This document shows, in pieces, positions 27,540 to 36,152 of a DNA stretch of 64,000 nucleotides. The position numbers and the translations under genes are program-made. The DNA lies in the NCBI GenBank assembly GCA_913041535.1, contig CAJWJK010000006.1:1-64000 (forward strand), read 5' to 3'. This stretch comes from an uncultured Alphaproteobacteria bacterium. GTDB lineage: Bacteria; Pseudomonadota; Alphaproteobacteria; VGEJ01. The notes beneath the pieces are model-generated. The model was not told the DNA's origin, searched no databases, and worked only from the letters and a program-made list of their open reading frames with translations. How positions within the stretch are numbered: position 1 is the stretch's first letter; every line of letters starts with the position of its first letter.

Positions 27540-27992
27540 TCACTCAAGAATTAATAATAATTCACCGTACTCAACAGGAGCACCATTGGTTACAGCAATG
27601 TGCTTTACCTTTCCAGATATTGGTGCTGGAACTGGATTCATTGTTTTCATGGCCTCAACAATAAATAAAGTTTCCCCTTTAACTACCGTCGCGCCAATTT
27701 CAACAAAAGGAGTTTCACCGGGTTCAGGGGCAATATACACCGTTCCTACCATTGGAGATTTTACAGCGCCGGGAGTGGTAGGGTTCAAGCTTGGTATTTG
27801 TGTGCCCACACTTTCATTAGGAGAATCGGTGGTTTCTGTTGTTAAGGTGGTGGGCATGGTTTGCGTTGCCGAAATCTGGCTCACCCGAATATGGTACTCA
27901 CCCTGCGCCCATTCGATCTCTGTTAGACCGGTTTCCTTAAGGAGAGCTGCAAGCTCCCGAATGACTTCTTTATCAAGATCAAATGCAGTCAA
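27540..27992 (-). CDS. accB: Acetyl-CoA carboxylase, biotin carboxyl carrier protein
   Basis: AccB carries the biotin that shuttles CO2 between AccC and the carboxyltransferase. The 150-residue protein has a short N-terminal helical region (about 1-30), a flexible Thr/Pro/Ser-rich linker (about 42-75) and a C-terminal biotinyl domain (about 76-150). The biotin-accepting lysine is in VEAMKTMN (K at about 116), and the SPMVGTVY thumb is present. It lies 11 bases after aroQ and just before accC. The biotin-ligase gene is not visible here. Confidence 0.96.
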   Translation of the reverse strand: MTAFDLDKEVIRELAALLKETGLTEIEWAQGEYHIRVSQISATQTMPTTLTTETTDSPNESVGTQIPSLNPTTPGAVKSPMVGTVYIAPEPGETPFVEIGATVVKGETLFIVEAMKTMNPVPAPISGKVKHIAVTNGAPVEYGELLLILE

Positions 27993-28003
27993 AACATAAC
28001 CAT

Positions 28004-28444
28004 TTATGCTGACAAAAGGTTAGCCATAGCGTCAAGAGCAAGTAAGTAACTATTAGCCCCAAATCCACTGATAATTCCCACAGAAACCGGGCTGACGTAC
28101 GAGCGATGGCGGAACGGTTCGCGTGCATGTGGATTGGACAAGTGCACCTCAATAGTAGGCAAGGCCGACGCTTTCAACGCATCATATATTGCAATCGAAG
28201 TGTGGGTATGGGCACCTGCATTGAGCAGTATTCCAGCAGACTTATCCCCTGGGTTTTGGATCCAGTCAATAATCTGTCCTTCGTGATTCGACTGACGCAT
28301 GTCGATCTCTAGGTTTAACTTTGTTGCGCGAGCCAATAATAGAGATTCTATATGTTCAAGTGTATCTGTTCCGTATATATGTGGCTCACGTTTACCGAGA
28401 AGGTTCAGGTTTGGGCCATTAAGGATAAGAATGGTGTCAGTCAC
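28004..28444 (-). CDS. aroQ: 3-dehydroquinate dehydratase type II
   Basis: AroQ dehydrates 3-dehydroquinate to 3-dehydroshikimate in the shikimate pathway. The 146-residue protein is the normal size for the dodecameric type II enzyme. The active-site loop NGPNLNLLGKREPHIYG (9-25) supplies the catalytic Arg and Tyr. Later motifs are RQSNHEGQIIDWI (51-63), NAGAHTHTSIAI and VHLSNPHAREPFRHRS with the catalytic His. It is transcribed first in the aroQ-accB-accC-aat unit, an order seen across proteobacteria. The divergent upstream region to thiSG is 411 bases. Confidence 0.96.
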   Translation of the reverse strand: MTDTILILNGPNLNLLGKREPHIYGTDTLEHIESLLLARATKLNLEIDMRQSNHEGQIIDWIQNPGDKSAGILLNAGAHTHTSIAIYDALKASALPTIEVHLSNPHAREPFRHRSYVSPVSVGIISGFGANSYLLALDAMANLLSA

Positions 28445-28714
28445 ATTAAAGTCCCCTATGCGTTTGGTTGTTTATCATAACAGAGGACCAAAGAGTGTCT
28501 AAACCTCATCAGATTCAACATTGAGCTTAACTATATTGTGACAGAGATTACCAAAAAAATCATTCCGTTCCTCAGCCATCCTAATCATAATGGAGCAAAC
28601 AGGACAAATATCATTATCATAAATGGGCCAGATTGGTACCACTTCAATGCTTCTAGCTAGCTATATTTTCCTAGATAGCTATAGATGTTGGGTATTTATC
28701 TGCTTTAACTATTA

Positions 28715-28744
28715 TTGTTAGTGGATACTGTAATTTACTAAAAT
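28715..28744 (+). promoter_or_regulatory. Candidate thiSG promoter
   Basis: TTGTTA (28715-28720) and TAAAAT (28739-28744) are separated by 18 bases and match sigma-70 elements in four and five of six positions. Initiation near 28751 would give a leader of roughly 105 bases that includes the hairpin at 28816-28831. Confidence 0.35.
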
Positions 28745-28815
28745 CTACATGTTGTAACCGTGGAACACGGGTTGATAGCACTGCTACCTGGTACCTATAC
28801 TCATGCTAGTTATCG

Positions 28816-28831
28816 CCGCTTTCTAAAGCGG
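28816..28831 (+). promoter_or_regulatory. Leader hairpin before thiSG
   Basis: CCGCTTT and AAAGCGG form a perfect inverted repeat with a two-base centre, so six pairs and a four-base loop in RNA. It ends 24 bases before the GTG start and just before the GGAGA ribosome-binding site. No T-run follows, so it is not a terminator. It may shape translation or be an operator. Confidence 0.3.
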
Positions 28832-28855
28832 GCTTGGTGAGGCTGGAGATAAAGA

Positions 28856-29860
28856 GTGGTTGACTTAACGGTAAATGGTGAGAAGAGACAGTTCGCGTCC
28901 CCAATAAGTGTGGAACAGCTGCTCTCTAAGCTCCAAATTGATAGCAAGAAAGTTGCACTTGAACGCAATTTGGAGATCGTTCCTCGTTCATGTTATAGGG
29001 ACACGATGCTGAAAGAAGGGGACAGGATTGAGATTGTTCATTTTATTGGTGGTGGTAACAGATTGAATAAAAGTGTGGAGGAGAACATTGCTGATTGCCA
29101 ACTTGTTATTGGCACATCTATTTTCAATTCAAGATTGATTGTTGGCACGGGAAAATACCGTGATTTTGAACAAACTCGGGACGCCGTTATTGCCTCAGGG
29201 GCGGATCTGGTGACTGTAGCTGTTAGACGCGTGAATATAACCGATAAAGACCAGCCAATGCTGGTGGACTATCTCGACCCTGAGAGGTTCACTTATCTTC
29301 CTAATACTGCGGGTTGTTATAGCGCTGAGGATGCGGTGCGTACATTACGGTTAGCTCGAGAAGCTGGGGGGTGGACGCTAGTCAAGCTGGAGGTTCTAGG
29401 GAATAGTGAGACCTTGTACCCTAACATGACTGAAACCTTAGATGCTGCTGAGTTGTTAATTTCAGAAGGTTTCCAAGTTATGGTGTATTGCAATGATGAC
29501 CCAATACTTGCAAAGCGTCTCGAGGATATGGGCTGTTGTGCAATCATGCCACTAGCTGCCCCAATTGGCTCCGGTCTAGGTATCCAAAATCCAGTTGGGA
29601 TACGGCTAATCGTTGAACAAAGCAAGGTTCCAGTAATCGTTGATGCTGGTGTTGGCACTGCTTCAGATGCGACCATCGCTATGGAGCTTGGATGCGACGG
29701 CGTATTGATGAATACAGCTATTGCCGAGGCATCGGACCCAATCACCATGGCTTATGCGATGCGTTATGCAATAGAATCTGGTCGATTGGCTTATGTGGCG
29801 GGTCGCATGCAGAAAAAGCGCTATGCCGATCCTTCATCACCTTTACATGGAATCATTTAA
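28856..29860 (+). CDS. thiSG: ThiS-ThiG fusion: sulfur carrier protein / thiazole synthase
   Basis: ThiS carries sulfur as a C-terminal thiocarboxylate, and ThiG uses it with deoxyxylulose phosphate and dehydroglycine to build the thiamine thiazole. Here both lie in one 334-residue chain. Residues 1-67 are a ThiS ubiquitin-like domain ending FIGGG (63-67). A linker follows, then ThiG from about residue 83 ([19 protein letters not shown]), with the Schiff-base lysine in LVKLEVLG (near 176) and the phosphate-binding GVGTASDA loop. The start is GTG with GGAGA upstream. Such fusions are known in Rhodospirillales relatives. The oddity is that the Gly-Gly of ThiS is internal, not a free C-terminus. 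Confidence 0.93.
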   Translation: MVDLTVNGEKRQFASPISVEQLLSKLQIDSKKVALERNLEIVPRSCYRDTMLKEGDRIEIVHFIGGGNRLNKSVEENIADCQLVIGTSIFNSRLIVGTGKYRDFEQTRDAVIASGADLVTVAVRRVNITDKDQPMLVDYLDPERFTYLPNTAGCYSAEDAVRTLRLAREAGGWTLVKLEVLGNSETLYPNMTETLDAAELLISEGFQVMVYCNDDPILAKRLEDMGCCAIMPLAAPIGSGLGIQNPVGIRLIVEQSKVPVIVDAGVGTASDATIAMELGCDGVLMNTAIAEASDPITMAYAMRYAIESGRLAYVAGRMQKKRYADPSSPLHGII

Positions 29861-29921
29861 GAAGCTTAGTGTCGCGATTATGCCAAGGAGCCACTTATCA
29901 TTAGGATATTCAGTTGCAACT

Positions 29922-30716
29922 CTAGCAATCCACACATGACTTCTTTGCCTCTTCGACCAACTCTTTGAATTGTTTAAGGCTTATGGCACCAGGAATTAAT
30001 TTTTGGCCTATGACGAAGGCGGGAGTGCCTCTAATACCAAGCGTTTGAGCTAGTTGATAATTATCTTTCAGAGTTGCAGCTATATCTGGATCATTAATTC
30101 CCTCAACTATTCTCTCTACATCTAAGCCCAGCCCTAGGGCAATCTTGTTAATAGCAGTACGATCAAGGCTTGTAGTAAAACGCATAAAGCTATTGTGAAG
30201 GGCATTATATGTCGAGGGGTTAATTTTGTAGGCTGAGAGAGCAAACCGACTCGCATACTCGGACTCAGGACCGAGAATAGGAAATTCTTTTAAGACAATT
30301 CGAATGTTTGAATCTTGCTTCAACAGAGAATCTATAGTTGGGTAAACCTTCTTGCAGTACGCGCAGCGATAGTCGAAAAACTCTACTATCGTTGTACGAG
30401 CATCAATCCTACCGATAAACGGTGAGCCTGGGTGATAGTAAAGGTCATATTTAGAAGCGCTAATAAGCTTCCGTTCTCGATTCTCCTTTTCTAATTTTCT
30501 CTTAGTTTGCAGTTTCTGTAGTGCTTTCTCAATTATCTCTGGGTTTTCGAGGAGATATTCTTCAATAATCAATTCGATTTTACGCGCGTCAGCATTTTGT
30601 GATAAATGCCACTCAGAATCCTTCATGGTTTCTGCCAATAGAACTGAATACATAAAGGTAACCATCAGGAGAGCCTTAAAAATGACCGCAGCACAGTAAC
30701 GTATCAAACTAATCAT
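29922..30716 (-). CDS. DsbA-family periplasmic thioredoxin-fold protein
   Basis: This is a 264-residue thiol-disulfide oxidoreductase of the DsbA/Com1-like group. An N-terminal membrane or signal segment (about 8-28) is followed by a charged helical, probably coiled-coil segment (about 45-83, rich in Glu and Lys), then the thioredoxin fold. The active site is C118-A-Y-C121 in FFDYRCAYCKK, and the cis-proline is in GIRGTPAFVIG. It may act as oxidase or isomerase; the helical N-terminus resembles dimerising DsbG/ScsC-like proteins. The chain ends in a second pair, CVDC, which is unusual. It lies 95 bases downstream of the M48 protease and may share its transcript. Confidence 0.87.
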   Translation of the reverse strand: MISLIRYCAAVIFKALLMVTFMYSVLLAETMKDSEWHLSQNADARKIELIIEEYLLENPEIIEKALQKLQTKRKLEKENRERKLISASKYDLYYHPGSPFIGRIDARTTIVEFFDYRCAYCKKVYPTIDSLLKQDSNIRIVLKEFPILGPESEYASRFALSAYKINPSTYNALHNSFMRFTTSLDRTAINKIALGLGLDVERIVEGINDPDIAATLKDNYQLAQTLGIRGTPAFVIGQKLIPGAISLKQFKELVEEAKKSCVDC

Positions 30717-30811
30717 TCTGTTCTATATCCGCTCCACGATCACAGACAAACAGAGGTACGATTTCAGTATGTCTATGACCACGTCAATCTTTTTCTGAAA
30801 CTGACCTACCG

Positions 30812-32149
30812 CTACTCACGTGGTGTGTTATGCGAAACGGCGTCAAGTATATCCTGAGCTCGAAGGGAAGAGGGGCTACCGTCTATAAGAAACTTTTGGG
30901 CACGCCTAGCACTAATCTCCGAGGCTTCGTAACGTTCCAAAAGATAACTTTCTTCCGCACTGGCTAATGATGCAAGACCAATATCGTCTGTACGGCCGTA
31001 GGCAATTGATAATAGACGCCAAGCTGTTGTATCGCTTGCATCCAAATGAATGGCTCTCTCAAGGGTAGAGATTGCTTCCTTTGCGCTAATTGGGGTGCCT
31101 AATGCCAATTGGGCTTTAGCAAGACTGACCATCACCAAAGGAGCATTAGGTGCCAGTTCTAAAGACTCTTTGTAGGCATGGATGGACTTTGTTGTGTCCT
31201 GATACTCGAGCAAGATATCGCCGCGAAGTTCGTGGAAGTACGAATCAGTGGGATAATTGAAAATTAATTTATCAATTCTATCTAGTGCCAGTTCATAGTT
31301 CCCAATTTGGAAGTTAGCAATCGTTTGCGCATACTTGGCGGCTAAAGTGGGGTCTCCGTTCCGATAATGGCGAAGGGCTCGTTTGGGTTGAAGATATCCC
31401 ATAAGTTTGGCTTTCATCCTGTCATGTAAGGTCTGTAGCTCGAACGAATCTGAAACATCGGTAAAGTCAGAGGCCGTAAGATGCCGTTTAGCGGCCGATA
31501 TTCGTTGCAGAGTTAATGGATGTGAGCGCAGATAAGGGTCTGTCGAGGCGCTTAAGAGCGATTCTTGGTTTTTAAGAATCTTCAAAAATTCCACAAAACC
31601 TTTTGCAGATTGTTTTGTATCTTCCAAAATCTTAAAAGCTGCTTGATCTGCAGCTGACTCTTGATTGCGGCTATATTGAAGAAATCCCCTATGACTAACA
31701 TGCGTCCCACTGCTCATAATTGCGGTGCTAGCTTTTCCTTGACCAGCCGCTGCTGCTGCTGTTCCTAGCAACATAGCAACAATTCTTTGTGTCGTTGCTT
31801 TTCGCAGCGCCTCCTGTGTTCGGGCTAAATGGCCGGCACGAATATGTCCAATCTCATGAGCAAGCACACCGATGAGTTGGTTCGGTGTCTCAGCACTCTG
31901 CAATAACCCCGTGAAAATAAATATGTTTTTCCCCCCAGAAACAAAAGCATTGATGTCGGGATGATTAATAATATGGACTTCAACCGACGTGCCGTCTAAG
32001 CCCACTGCTTCTAAAAGTGGTGCAGTGTAAACCCGGATGCTATCTTCCAGTTCTGTATCTCTGATAAGCTGACCAGCTTGGGCGTCGGCGGTCGCAATCA
32101 TTGAAAGCATTGTTGAGATTAGGACAAACACGCCCGTTCGGAACATCAC
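30812..32149 (-). CDS. M48 family metalloprotease with TPR domain (BepA-like)
   Basis: BepA-type periplasmic zinc proteases monitor assembly of outer-membrane proteins, notably LptD. The 445-residue protein has a signal peptide (1-25, ending ADAQ), an M48 catalytic domain with HEIGH (98-102) and the downstream glutamate in NQESAADQAAF (about 156-166), then TPR-like repeats from about 260 (NYELALDRIDKLI, TTKSIHAYKESLELAPNAP, AISTLERAIHLD). The start is GTG at 32149 or ATG at 32146, with no clear ribosome-binding site. An 18-base inverted repeat (32165-32182) sits just upstream. The link with LptD quality control is inferred from the family. Confidence 0.9.
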   Translation of the reverse strand: MMFRTGVFVLISTMLSMIATADAQAGQLIRDTELEDSIRVYTAPLLEAVGLDGTSVEVHIINHPDINAFVSGGKNIFIFTGLLQSAETPNQLIGVLAHEIGHIRAGHLARTQEALRKATTQRIVAMLLGTAAAAAGQGKASTAIMSSGTHVSHRGFLQYSRNQESAADQAAFKILEDTKQSAKGFVEFLKILKNQESLLSASTDPYLRSHPLTLQRISAAKRHLTASDFTDVSDSFELQTLHDRMKAKLMGYLQPKRALRHYRNGDPTLAAKYAQTIANFQIGNYELALDRIDKLIFNYPTDSYFHELRGDILLEYQDTTKSIHAYKESLELAPNAPLVMVSLAKAQLALGTPISAKEAISTLERAIHLDASDTTAWRLLSIAYGRTDDIGLASLASAEESYLLERYEASEISARRAQKFLIDGSPSSLRAQDILDAVSHNTPRE

Positions 32150-32164
32150 ATTGACTCATTTTAG

Positions 32165-32182
32165 GTATAAGAGGAGTTATAC
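32165..32182. promoter_or_regulatory. Inverted repeat before the M48 protease gene
   Basis: GTATAA, six bases, TTATAC is a perfect 6-bp inverted repeat 16 bases upstream of the protease start. It could be an operator or an mRNA hairpin. No established motif is recognised. Confidence 0.3.
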
Positions 32183-32210
32183 TTGCAAAATATGATTCAG
32201 TTCTGTGTTC

Positions 32211-32269
32211 GTCAATGCAATAGAGTTTTAATTGCCTTTGGCTTATAACCTTGCGCGAGTCAATGCAAT
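32211..32269. repeat. Pair of 11-base direct repeats in the M48/aminotransferase divergent region
   Basis: GTCAATGCAAT occurs at 32211-32221 and again at 32259-32269, in the same orientation 48 bases apart, inside a 219-base divergent intergenic region. Two identical 11-mers so close are unlikely by chance, and this spacing would suit a regulator binding two sites. Confidence 0.4.
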
Positions 32270-32368
32270 CTATTGTCCTCACCATCAAGCTGAGGCTCCA
32301 TTGATGTGCTAATCACACCCTGATCCTCGTGGTTATGGATTGGGAATTGGTGGTAATTAGAGGCTGAC

Positions 32369-33511
32369 ATGAAATCTTCTCAACGTGGTGCAGTTAAACC
32401 AGCTTATTTGATGGAAGTGTTGGAAGCTGCAAATAAGGCAGAAAAATCTGGACGCAGTATTATACACATGGAGGTGGGTGAACCTGTTACTGGGGTGCCA
32501 AAGATGGCTAAAGAGTTCGCAATCAAGACACTTACAGATACCCATTTGGGTTATACAGAAACACTCGGGATTCCTGGTTTGCGGCAAAAGGTCGCAAACC
32601 TATATAGCCATCGGCATCAAATAGATTTATCTCCGGATCGGGTTGTAATAACTACAGGCTCATCGGGAGGCTTTATACTTGCTTTTCTTGCAGCGTTTGA
32701 TGCGGGTGATCGAGTGGTTTTATCGTCTCCTAGCTATCCGGCATACAGAAACATCCTTACCGCGATGGATATCGAGCCGATTGTGTTGCCGTCGGATTCG
32801 GAAACGCAATGCCAGCTCTCACCCAAACTGCTGGACTCAATCGATGGTCAGATAGATGGTGTTCTTGTGGCTAGCCCTGCCAATCCGACGGGAAGCATGT
32901 TATCTGCCGATGAATTGCGGCAACTAATTGATTATTGTGACGATCGTCAAATTCGTTTTATTTCCGATGAGATTTATCATGGAATAACTTATGAGAAAGA
33001 GGCTGAAACGGCACTGAAATACAAAGACGAGGTGATCATAATTAGCGGATTCTCAAAGTACTTTTGCATGACCGGTTGGCGACTTGGATGGATGGTAGTG
33101 CCGGGGGATATGTTGGTGAATATAAAAAGGCTATCACAGAATCTATATATTTCTCCCCCAGCCATTTCGCAATACGTTGCAATTGAAGCATTAGACTGTG
33201 GGGAGGAATTAGATGAGAACGTAGTTCGATATGCTCAAAATCGTAACTATTTGCTAGAAACATTACCAAATATTGGTATTTCTAAATTTGCCCCGGCCGA
33301 CGGTGCGTTCTACTTGTTTGCTGACGTGAGCAACCTCACTAATGACAGCACAACATTTTGTCATCGGATGTTGGAAGAGACCGGGGTAGCAACAACTCCG
33401 GGGATTGATTTTGATCCAATTCTTGGACACCGCTTTCTACGCTTTAGTTATGCTGGATATACTGATGCAATTATTGAAGCAACTCAGCGATTAAGAGAGT
33501 GGCTTAAATAG
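32369..33511 (+). CDS. PLP-dependent class I/II aminotransferase
   Basis: This is a fold-type I aminotransferase of 380 residues, related to aspartate/aromatic aminotransferases such as AspC-like and PatA-like enzymes. The PLP-binding lysine is K230 in SGFSKYFCMTGWRLGW. Other signatures are MEVGEP near 35, GYTETLGIPGLR (about 57-68), TTGSSGGFILAF, ASPANPTGSM (about 171-180), DEIYHGITY and the substrate-carboxylate Arg in FLRFSYA near the C-terminus. The amino donor and acceptor cannot be told from sequence, and it stands alone between divergent and convergent neighbours. Its stop lies only seven bases from the convergent rne end. Confidence 0.9.
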   Translation: MKSSQRGAVKPAYLMEVLEAANKAEKSGRSIIHMEVGEPVTGVPKMAKEFAIKTLTDTHLGYTETLGIPGLRQKVANLYSHRHQIDLSPDRVVITTGSSGGFILAFLAAFDAGDRVVLSSPSYPAYRNILTAMDIEPIVLPSDSETQCQLSPKLLDSIDGQIDGVLVASPANPTGSMLSADELRQLIDYCDDRQIRFISDEIYHGITYEKEAETALKYKDEVIIISGFSKYFCMTGWRLGWMVVPGDMLVNIKRLSQNLYISPPAISQYVAIEALDCGEELDENVVRYAQNRNYLLETLPNIGISKFAPADGAFYLFADVSNLTNDSTTFCHRMLEETGVATTPGIDFDPILGHRFLRFSYAGYTDAIIEATQRLREWLK

Positions 33512-33518
33512 TCCAATA

Positions 33519-35807
33519 TTATTCTGCAGACGAGCGGCGCCACCAACCCGTACGACCTGACTCTTTATTTCTGGGCTGGTCATCTTTAGTTGATTCTGCC
33601 GTGGCGCGTGCGTTTGAGAGTGTCGATGTAGCCTCACCATCGGAGCTGGTTTCCTCAAGAGATTTCTTTGGGGATGAGGAACGCCTTGGTGAGCCCTTAG
33701 GGGGGGGCGGAGACTCAACCGAATCGTCTGTAGTGGAAACGCTAACGGCTTCTGTATCAGCAGCATTACTTGCCACTTTCCGTCGCCTTGGACGTCTGCG
33801 ACGCCGAGGTTTCCGAACTTTAGCAGGGTTATATTCTAGGGCATTGGAATCTTCTAAACCTGAAGAATCGATAGAGTTATTTGTCTTATTTACCTGATCC
33901 CCAACATCAACAACCTCATCCTCTTTGTTATTGGAACTCTTTTTGGGATCAGCATTTATTTTGGTTTGAGCAGTTTGAGTCCGACGCCCGCCGCGTTTTC
34001 CCCTTCGTCGTCTCTTCTTATTTTCACCCGCCACTTTAGTCGAAGAATCGACACGCTGTTCAGGATTAGGTTGTGGAACTACCGTTTTGTCCGAACTAGT
34101 TTTGACCTCAATCAAATAATCAGGTTGGGTTAACGAGTCATCTGCTTTGATTTTAACTTGTGTTTCATATTTATTTTCAATAGCACTTACTGCATCGCGC
34201 TTTTCATTAAGAAGATAGAGTGCCGGCTCAATCGCTAACGATAAATGAACCTCACTAAATGTCCCTCGAATTAATTCGTCTTCAACAAGTCTTAGCATTT
34301 TTAGAGCACTAGATTCCTTCGATCGAATGAGACCAATGCCACTACACTTAGGGCATGGAACTGTACTAGTTTCTAGCAAGCTGGGCCGCAGGCGTTGGCG
34401 AGACATTTCAAGAAGCCCGAAGGGACTGATGCGGCCCACTTGAATACGTGCTCTATCACTTTTTAGTAATTCCTTGAGACTCCGCTCAACAGAACGAATG
34501 TTCCTGCTTGTTTCCATGTCGATAAAGTCAATAACGATCAGTCCTGATAAATCACGCAGGCGCAACTGACGCGATATTTCCTGCGCTGCTTCAAGATTAG
34601 TCTTGAGCGCAGTTTCTTCCAGATTTCGTTCCCGTGTAGCGCGCCCTGAATTGACATCGATTGCAACAAGAGCCTCTGTTGGGCTAATTACAATCGAAGC
34701 TCCAGAAGGAAGTTCAACGTTAGGGCTATGCATAGAGTCGAGCTGCTGCTCAACTTTATAACGTTGAAATAGTGATATTCTGTCTGAGTAGGGGCGCACA
34801 TTTTTGGCATGACTAGGCATCAATTGACGCATGAATGCCTTAGCAATTTTATAACCGCCTTCCCCTTCGACTAGCACCTGTTCAATGTCTCTCGAGTAAT
34901 GGTCGCGAATTGATCGCCTAATTAGACTTCCTTCTTCGTAGACAGAATCCGGAGCCGTTGATTCTAGGGTGGTCTCTCGAACTAAATTCCATTGTTTTAG
35001 AAGGTAATCAAAGTCGCGTTTTATTTCGGCTTTACTTCGACTCATTCCCGCGGTTCGCACGATAAGACTCATTCCATCCGGAATCTTTAAACTTTCAACT
35101 ATGGATCGTAAACGGTTGCGGTCTGTACCAGCGAGGATCTTTCTGCTGATACCACCCCCCCTCCATGTGTTTGGCATCAAAACACAATATCGCCCGGCAA
35201 GAGATAAATATGTTGTAAGCGCGGCCCCCTTAGTCCCTCGCTCTTCTTTGACCACCTGAACTAAAATAACTTGACGACGTTTAATAACTTCTTGGATCTT
35301 GTAGTGCTTTAGTTGACGTCGTTTTCTAGCTAGGGCAGCTTCGTCGTATTCATCTCCACCAATATCTTCAACACCCTCATTGGTCTGCGGGTTTTCTCCA
35401 ACACTTGCGGCACCTAATTCATCGGATTCAGCACCAATAGTTTCGCTGTTTGAAACAGTCTCTTTTGGATTCTCTGAATGTTCTCCAGTGGCGGGATTTT
35501 CTATCTCTGTACTATCAGTTTCACTTGATTCGGCATCGATTACGGCTTGTCGGTCCTCTATGGGAATTTGGTAGTAATCAGGATGAATCTCGCTAAACGG
35601 CAAAAAACCATGGCGATTTCCTCCATATTCCACGAATGCCGCTTGGAGGGAAGGCTCAACGCGAGCTACCTTGGCAAGATAAATATTACCTTTTAGTTGG
35701 TGTCGCGACGCGGATTCAAAATCAAATTCCTCAACCCGCTCGCCTTGCACAATCACGACCCGTGTTTCTTCTGGGTGGGCCGCGTCGATAAGCATTCGCG
35801 CTACCAT
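33519..35807 (-). CDS. rne: Ribonuclease E/G
   Basis: RNase E is the main mRNA-decay and rRNA/tRNA-processing endonuclease. The 762-residue protein starts MVARMLIDAAHPEETRVVIV, the alphaproteobacterial N-terminus. The S1 domain (about 35-215) is split by an acidic, low-complexity insertion (about 88-150, many Glu/Ser/Thr), which I take to be usual in this class. The catalytic core follows, with the DNase I-like site VAIDVNSGRATRERNLEETA, IVIDFIDM and the zinc-link CPKCSGIG (about 486-493). The C-terminal third is disordered and basic (KRRRRGKRGGRR, RRRRRPRRRK), a likely RNA-binding and degradosome scaffold region. It is shorter than E. coli RNase E. Confidence 0.95.
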   Translation of the reverse strand: MVARMLIDAAHPEETRVVIVQGERVEEFDFESASRHQLKGNIYLAKVARVEPSLQAAFVEYGGNRHGFLPFSEIHPDYYQIPIEDRQAVIDAESSETDSTEIENPATGEHSENPKETVSNSETIGAESDELGAASVGENPQTNEGVEDIGGDEYDEAALARKRRQLKHYKIQEVIKRRQVILVQVVKEERGTKGAALTTYLSLAGRYCVLMPNTWRGGGISRKILAGTDRNRLRSIVESLKIPDGMSLIVRTAGMSRSKAEIKRDFDYLLKQWNLVRETTLESTAPDSVYEEGSLIRRSIRDHYSRDIEQVLVEGEGGYKIAKAFMRQLMPSHAKNVRPYSDRISLFQRYKVEQQLDSMHSPNVELPSGASIVISPTEALVAIDVNSGRATRERNLEETALKTNLEAAQEISRQLRLRDLSGLIVIDFIDMETSRNIRSVERSLKELLKSDRARIQVGRISPFGLLEMSRQRLRPSLLETSTVPCPKCSGIGLIRSKESSALKMLRLVEDELIRGTFSEVHLSLAIEPALYLLNEKRDAVSAIENKYETQVKIKADDSLTQPDYLIEVKTSSDKTVVPQPNPEQRVDSSTKVAGENKKRRRRGKRGGRRTQTAQTKINADPKKSSNNKEDEVVDVGDQVNKTNNSIDSSGLEDSNALEYNPAKVRKPRRRRRPRRRKVASNAADTEAVSVSTTDDSVESPPPPKGSPRRSSSPKKSLEETSSDGEATSTLSNARATAESTKDDQPRNKESGRTGWWRRSSAE

Positions 35808-36152
35808 TCGACAACTCCGAGACGGACACCGTTGAGCAAAAAACCCATCGCTGTTCGCCTTCTATTTCGGCGAAGCCGACGGCGCCGATATCAGTTCTAG
35901 CAAATGCTTAAAAACCGCGGCAGCCAATTCTCTATTTAAAGAGCCGACTTCGAAATTTCAACTCCCCCGCATACCACGCTTACACTGCCGAGAGGATCAA
36001 GAGATCATTAAACTACTTGGCATTATGTAAAGTGGTAGCAGATAACCCTCACAGCAATGATAATCTGGTGTATGTTGTTCGACAATCATTTTGTCCCGCT
36101 TGAATAAGGTGGCTTAAAGTTAGTGCCACATTAGAAGGCCATATGTGGTAGG
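35808..36152. other. Intergenic region between rne and the amidase gene
   Basis: This 345-base divergent region holds the rne leader and the promoters of both genes. Near rne it contains a short hairpin (CGGC-GAA-GCCG on the plus strand, 35868-35878) followed by the palindrome GGCGCC (35881-35886), so the rne leader can fold. RNase E leaders are known to mediate autoregulation in E. coli, but no homologous structure can be shown here. I see no gene. Confidence 0.45.

Larger units (their letters stand above)
28445..28855. other. Long intergenic region between aroQ and thiSG
   Basis: At 411 bases this is the longest gap in the window. I see no convincing gene. It contains a 7-bp AT-rich hairpin (TAGCTAT/ATAGCTA, 28658-28681), a candidate plus-strand promoter (28715-28744) and a GC-rich hairpin (28816-28831) before the thiSG start. 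I looked for a TPP riboswitch because thiSG is a thiamine gene, but its conserved CUGAGA and ACCUGAU-type elements are absent. Confidence 0.5.

Noticed and set aside
28751-28855. TPP riboswitch in the thiSG leader
   Set aside because: The conserved CUGAGA and ACCUGAUCUGGAUAAUGCC-like segments of the TPP motif are not present.
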